Source: Microcoleus sp. FACHB-672
Lineage (GTDB): Bacteria > Cyanobacteriota > Cyanobacteriia > Cyanobacteriales > Oscillatoriaceae
Length of the DNA: 35,725 nucleotides
Direction of reading: 5' to 3'
NCBI RefSeq assembly: GCF_014695725.1
Contig: NZ_JACJOU010000003.1
Span: 1-35,725, forward strand
Shown: positions 32,759-35,725 of the stretch, piece after piece
Position numbering within the stretch: position 1 is the first letter of the stretch
Layout: each line of letters starts with the position of its first letter
Translations under genes and position numbers: made by a program
Notes under the pieces: model-generated
What the model saw: only the letters and a program-made list of their open reading frames with translations
The model's database searches: none
Told to the model about the DNA's origin: nothing

Positions 32759-33904
32759 TTAACTTGCATATTTTCCCAACGCCATTACCGCATTCTGACC
32801 GCCAAATCCAAAACTAAAACAAAGTATATTATTTATGTCACTCTGACGCGCCACTCTCACGAAATCTAAATCACAGGCCGGCGCTTTCAACCCCACACAA
32901 GGCGGTAAAATTTGATACTGCAACGCCATCAGCGAGAAAGCCGCACCCATTGCGCCGGATGCGCCTAATGTGTGACCCGTTGCGCCCTTTGTGGAACTCA
33001 CGGGCACACCTTGAGGAAACAACCGTTCGATTAAATTCGCTTCAAACTCGTCATTCAAGGCGGTGCCGGTGCCGTGAGCGTGGATGTAATTAATCTCAGA
33101 TGAGGAAATGCCACTGCGTTCGTAACCTTGCTTAACAGATGCCATCGCGCTTGCCCCACCTTGTTCTGGGGAATTCGCATAACAGGCATCATTTGTCAAG
33201 CCAAAACCCCGCACTTGTCCGTAAACTCGTGCAGAGCGCTGTCGAGCGAGCTGGGCAGACTCTAGCACAAACACTGCCGCGCCTTCTCCAAGCACCAAAC
33301 CTTCGCGATGCCGGTCAAAAGGATAGCAACCTGTTTTTGCTAAAGCCCCCATCTTGTCAAATCCTGCCAGCGTCAGTGGTGTCACCGGCGCTTCCACCCC
33401 GCCAACAACCACCTGCCGGCACTGCCCTGTTTGAATCAGTTCAAACCCTTGTGCCAGCGCCCACAAGCCGGTAGCGCAGGCGGCCATTGGTGCCAAAACC
33501 GGCCCGTTTGAGCCGATTTGACGCGCCGCCTGGATCGCTGCCATGTGAGGGAGGGTTTCTAGCCAGGGAGGGGGCAATTTAAATGTGCTTCCCCTCTCTT
33601 GGATAGCTGCCCTGGCTCGCTGTTCCCACCGGCTCTGATAAGCGCGGCTTGAGCCAATTACTACGCCACACTCAGGTGCCGGCAGCATTAACCCGGCATC
33701 TTGAACCGCATCTGCCACAACCTGCTGGGTTAAAGCAGACAAATCGGTAAGCGTTGGGCCAATTAGCGCCAGGGGGCGGGGGGGCTGTTCCGGAAACGGT
33801 TGATATTGCTCAATGCCAGAGTTACCGGCAAGCAACCGCCGCCAACTGGCTTCGAGCGCCCCTAACGCTGAAACCAACCCAATGCCGGTGACAACAACTT
33901 CCAC
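32759..33904 (-). CDS. Beta-ketoacyl-ACP synthase (FabF-like)
   Basis: This 381-residue condensing enzyme of the KAS I/II family elongates acyl-ACP with malonyl-ACP. The Cys-His-His triad is present: Cys143 in MAACATGLWAL, His277 in IHAHGTGTALNDE, and His311 in KGATGHTLGASGAMG, with Lys306. GEGAAVFVLE and FSFGFGGQNAVMAL are also typical. It is about 30 residues shorter than standard FabF (around 410), mainly in the N-terminal half. The start is GTG (33902-33904) giving MEVVVTGIGLVSALG; no SD is visible. It is preceded on the same strand by the cyclophilin gene with a heptamer hairpin between them. It may be a second KAS besides the main fabF, perhaps for a specialised lipid; this is inference. 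Confidence 0.88.
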   Translation of the reverse strand: MEVVVTGIGLVSALGALEASWRRLLAGNSGIEQYQPFPEQPPRPLALIGPTLTDLSALTQQVVADAVQDAGLMLPAPECGVVIGSSRAYQSRWEQRARAAIQERGSTFKLPPPWLETLPHMAAIQAARQIGSNGPVLAPMAACATGLWALAQGFELIQTGQCRQVVVGGVEAPVTPLTLAGFDKMGALAKTGCYPFDRHREGLVLGEGAAVFVLESAQLARQRSARVYGQVRGFGLTNDACYANSPEQGGASAMASVKQGYERSGISSSEINYIHAHGTGTALNDEFEANLIERLFPQGVPVSSTKGATGHTLGASGAMGAAFSLMALQYQILPPCVGLKAPACDLDFVRVARQSDINNILCFSFGFGGQNAVMALGKYAS

Positions 33905-33924
33905 AACTAAATTCTGAATGCACG

Positions 33925-33966
33925 GATTTTAGATTTTAAATTGAGTGCAATCTAAAATCTAAAATC
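33925..33966. repeat. Inverted repeat of TCTAAAA heptamers
   Basis: GATTTTAGATTTTA (33925-33938) and TAAAATCTAAAATC (33953-33966) are exact reverse complements over 14 bp with a 14-base loop. Each arm is a run of the 7-base unit TCTAAAA or its complement, recalling the short tandem heptamer repeats known from cyanobacteria. It lies between the cyclophilin stop and the ketoacyl synthase start and could attenuate read-through. Confidence 0.6.
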
Positions 33967-33971
33967 TTTGA

Positions 33972-34733
33972 TCATTGATTTGCTAACTTCAAGTTATCCA
34001 ATCCCTGCGTTACTTTGGCAGATTCAATGCGATCTCCCTGCTGAATTTTGTCAACCACATCCATGCCTTGGGTGACTGAACCAAATACCGCATAATTGCC
34101 ATCTAAAAACGGGAGATCCGCTAACGTAAAGTAAAACTGCGACGAAGCTGAATCTGGCGGGGCTGAACGCGCCATCGCCACAGCGCCACGTTTATGCTGC
34201 AACTCAGGTTGGGCACGCACGTTGGCAGCTTCTAACGTCTTACTATAGATAGGAGCATCTGCCCCTTTGGGCTTAATTTCCAGGGGAATATAGCGGGGAC
34301 GGGACGTTGCGGGGTCAATAAAACTGCCGGTTCCCAAAGTGCCAGAAAACTTGGGGTCTTTACCTTGAGGGTCGCCGCCCTGAACCACAAAGGGTTCCGG
34401 GTCGCGCACGACTCGATGAAACGTAAGACCGTTATACACGCCGCGCTGAACGAGATCAACAAAGTTGCCGGCACTGATCGGGGCATTGTTGCCATCGACT
34501 TCAATCGTAATGGGAGAACCCTTAACGACCATCACCACCGTTGCTTTACCTTCTAGTCGGGGTAAATTGCTCGGTTGTGGGTTGTTGGCTTGATTGCCTG
34601 CCGGTGACGTTGGAGTGTCTGAAGCATTTGGGGAAGCTTGGGGAGCAGAATTTTGAGCATCAGCACATCCTCCAATCAGCAGTGCTCCCACAAGCAAAAC
34701 TGAGACTAACCAGTGGCGAATTTTAATCTGCAT
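33972..34733 (-). CDS. Cyclophilin-type peptidyl-prolyl isomerase, predicted lipoprotein
   Basis: This 253-residue protein catalyses cis-trans isomerisation of prolyl bonds to help protein folding outside the cytoplasm. The N-terminus [20 protein letters not shown] ends in the lipobox LIGGC, so Cys23 is likely lipidated. A low-complexity Pro/Asn/Ser linker (about 26-60) follows. The cyclophilin domain shows [20 protein letters not shown], with the catalytic Arg in FHRV, then [20 protein letters not shown] and [20 protein letters not shown]. An insertion, [20 protein letters not shown], is typical of bacterial forms. The start is ATG 34731-34733 without a clear SD. It lies about 155 bp downstream of ycf4 on the same strand. 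Together with lnt it supports an active lipoprotein pathway. Confidence 0.92.
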   Translation of the reverse strand: MQIKIRHWLVSVLLVGALLIGGCADAQNSAPQASPNASDTPTSPAGNQANNPQPSNLPRLEGKATVVMVVKGSPITIEVDGNNAPISAGNFVDLVQRGVYNGLTFHRVVRDPEPFVVQGGDPQGKDPKFSGTLGTGSFIDPATSRPRYIPLEIKPKGADAPIYSKTLEAANVRAQPELQHKRGAVAMARSAPPDSASSQFYFTLADLPFLDGNYAVFGSVTQGMDVVDKIQQGDRIESAKVTQGLDNLKLANQ

Positions 34734-34882
34734 TTTGAATTATCTAGACAATTGGTGCGCCGGCCTGATCATAACGCTGAGACTGCGCCACCTGGGGAAT
34801 GGTTTTTGCCGGCAAGGGTGGGGCAGACGTGCCGGCATTGAGCCGCCGAGGCTTGATATTAAAGGAATTTTGCTGCGCCTCT

Positions 34883-34901
34883 AGGGCTTATCATAAGCCT
34901 T
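34883..34901. repeat. Inverted repeat over the ycf4 stop codon
   Basis: GGCTTAT (34885-34891) and ATAAGCC (34893-34899) flank a single C and extend by a G-T and an A-T pair. The TGA stop of ycf4 lies inside it. It may be part of the ycf4 3' end structure; a one-base loop makes a cruciform or protein site more likely than an RNA hairpin. Confidence 0.45.
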
Positions 34902-35457
34902 CTAGCGGCACGCCCAGAAATCGAGCCAGTTCAGCTCCTTGATTTTCCAACTCAGCTAAGGGCAGTGGTTGGCCCACGCGCGTTAGAGGCACATCCCTTC
35001 TTCCCTTAAGACGCAAGAAAAGGGCACGACGGGGATTGATACCTTCTTTAATATCAACACGAATTGATTGGACTTCTTCTGTAGTGGATTTGAGTTCTAT
35101 CCGACGGTTTTTACCGGGAAAGCCCCACCGGAAAATGCTAATCTCACCCGTCTCGCGGTTGAATTCGTTGTAACCACCGCCTACATCCCAAAGGATACTC
35201 AGCCAAAGGTAAAGGCTCAGGAGCAAAGCGGCAGAGCCGTATAAACCCATGACTAGACCTTGGGGGACAAAGATTAACTCGGTGGTATCGGCAAAGGGCA
35301 GCAGATTCAGGTGCAGATAGCTAGAAAGCCCAGCCAGCAGAAAGCCGGTGCCCCCCCCAGACAAGGCCGTTGCCCAAAAGTAGTTGCTGAGCCGGCGAGA
35401 ACCGATAATCTCCTTGCGGAGGATGCGATCGCTTTTAGAAATTGTTTGTCCAGTCAT
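34891..35457 (-). CDS. ycf4: Photosystem I assembly protein Ycf4
   Basis: This 188-residue thylakoid membrane protein helps assemble photosystem I. Two hydrophobic segments near residues 26-48 ([20 protein letters not shown]) and 65-90 ([20 protein letters not shown]) form the usual hairpin anchor. The stromal or cytoplasmic part contains [20 protein letters not shown] and the conserved basic and acidic region [20 protein letters not shown], all typical of Ycf4. Length matches the family (about 185). The start is the ATG at 35455-35457; no strong SD. It is divergent from psbD across about 156 bp, an arrangement also found in other cyanobacteria to my knowledge, so the two photosynthesis genes may share control. 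Confidence 0.95.
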   Translation of the reverse strand: MTGQTISKSDRILRKEIIGSRRLSNYFWATALSGGGTGFLLAGLSSYLHLNLLPFADTTELIFVPQGLVMGLYGSAALLLSLYLWLSILWDVGGGYNEFNRETGEISIFRWGFPGKNRRIELKSTTEEVQSIRVDIKEGINPRRALFLRLKGRRDVPLTRVGQPLPLAELENQGAELARFLGVPLEGL

Positions 35458-35529
35458 CGAACTACTACCATGCTTGCTTAATTCAAATTCACCAGCCTAC
35501 AGGAAATCCCTACTCATTGAGGGCGGACT

Positions 35530-35559
35530 TTGCGAATGTTGATAAATTTCATATATAGT
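35530..35559 (+). promoter_or_regulatory. Candidate psbD promoter
   Basis: TTGCGA (35530-35535) and TATAGT (35554-35559) are spaced by 18 bp in the ycf4-psbD gap, giving a leader of about 50 bases. AT-rich GTTATGTTAACTTAC follows directly and overlaps the likely start. I could not match a full HLR1 high-light element here. Confidence 0.4.
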
Positions 35560-35613
35560 TATGTTAACTTACTTAGAAACCTCGCAGTTTTAATACAAGA
35601 GGGTTTAAACGAA

Positions 35614-35725
35614 ATGACCATAGCAGTCGGACGCGCCCCAGCAGAGAGAGGATGGTTTGACGTCCTCGATGACTGGCTCAAGCGTGATCGCTTCGTATTC
35701 ATCGGCTGGTCGGGCCTGTTGTTAT
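35614..35725 (+). CDS. psbD: Photosystem II D2 protein, 5' part only
   Basis: The first 37 codons and one base of psbD are present; the gene runs off the window. The N-terminus includes [20 protein letters not shown] and then [14 protein letters not shown], which matches the D2 reaction-centre protein closely, including the start of the first transmembrane helix. D2 pairs with D1 to bind the photosystem II cofactors in the thylakoid membrane. A GAGGG sequence (35599-35603) lies about 10 bases before the ATG. psbC usually follows and overlaps psbD in cyanobacteria but is outside the window. Identification is secure despite the short length. Confidence 0.97.
   Translation, partial: MTIAVGRAPAERGWFDVLDDWLKRDRFVFIGWSGLLL

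Noticed and set aside
35536-35580. HLR1 high-light element upstream of psbD
   Set aside because: The AT-rich tract has only partial similarity to the paired TTACA pattern and the spacing does not fit.
1-35725. CRISPR array, prophage or insertion sequence
   Set aside because: No regularly spaced repeats, transposase, integrase or phage structural genes were seen on either strand.

Overview
The window is chromosomal DNA from a cyanobacterium. It ends in the first 37 codons of psbD (photosystem II D2 protein), which is divergent from a complete ycf4 (photosystem I assembly). It also carries a cyanobacterial-type gyrA and several very large multidomain histidine kinases of the kind common in filamentous cyanobacteria. 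The DNA is rich in GCCGGC sites, while the classical cyanobacterial HIP1 octamer is rare. My inference is a filamentous, Oscillatoriales-like species; I cannot name it. No insertion sequence, prophage, CRISPR array, tRNA or rRNA was recognised.

Region by region. (1) 1-7.1 kb: a surface-polysaccharide block. It holds a GT8-like glycosyltransferase (-), one GT2 and two GT4 glycosyltransferases (+), then a WecG/TagA/CpsF transferase and an RfbE/CDP-paratose-epimerase-like SDR enzyme (-). (2) 7.1-9.9 kb: a gene-poor stretch with two small genes, an orphan of about 121 aa and an acidic TerB-like protein. It also holds a strong terminator, an inverted repeat and a possible two-site operator. (3) 9.9-12.4 kb: a histone-deacetylase-family amidohydrolase (-) and an unusual CLC chloride-channel homologue (+). 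(4) 12.4-17.9 kb: one 1802-residue protein joining a Ser/Thr kinase, an AAA-type ATPase, a helical-repeat region, a GAF domain and a histidine kinase. (5) 18.3-24.8 kb: gyrA, lnt (apolipoprotein N-acyltransferase) and a tandem pair of exported retropepsin-like aspartic proteases, the first a predicted lipoprotein. (6) 24.8-32.6 kb: trpD (-), then three more histidine kinases (HAMP/PAS, multi-PAS and cyclic-nucleotide-binding). (7) 32.7-35.7 kb: a FabF-like ketoacyl synthase, a lipoprotein cyclophilin, ycf4 and the start of psbD.

How the genes may work together. The glycosyltransferases and epimerase look like parts of one exopolysaccharide or O-antigen pathway. Lnt would complete lipid modification of lipoproteins, and two lipoprotein candidates (the first protease and the cyclophilin) lie in the window. 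The four histidine kinases have no receiver domain or response regulator nearby. Three of them share almost the same transmitter core, so they may converge on partners encoded elsewhere.

The most interesting items are the Tyr-to-Phe change in the SDR catalytic motif, the altered ion-pathway residues of the CLC protein, the paired retropepsins, the structured and possibly regulated 8.4-8.7 kb interval, an in-frame tandem duplication in GyrA, and a family of inverted repeats built on ATCTGYGGTT. I did not find a clearly new multi-gene system.
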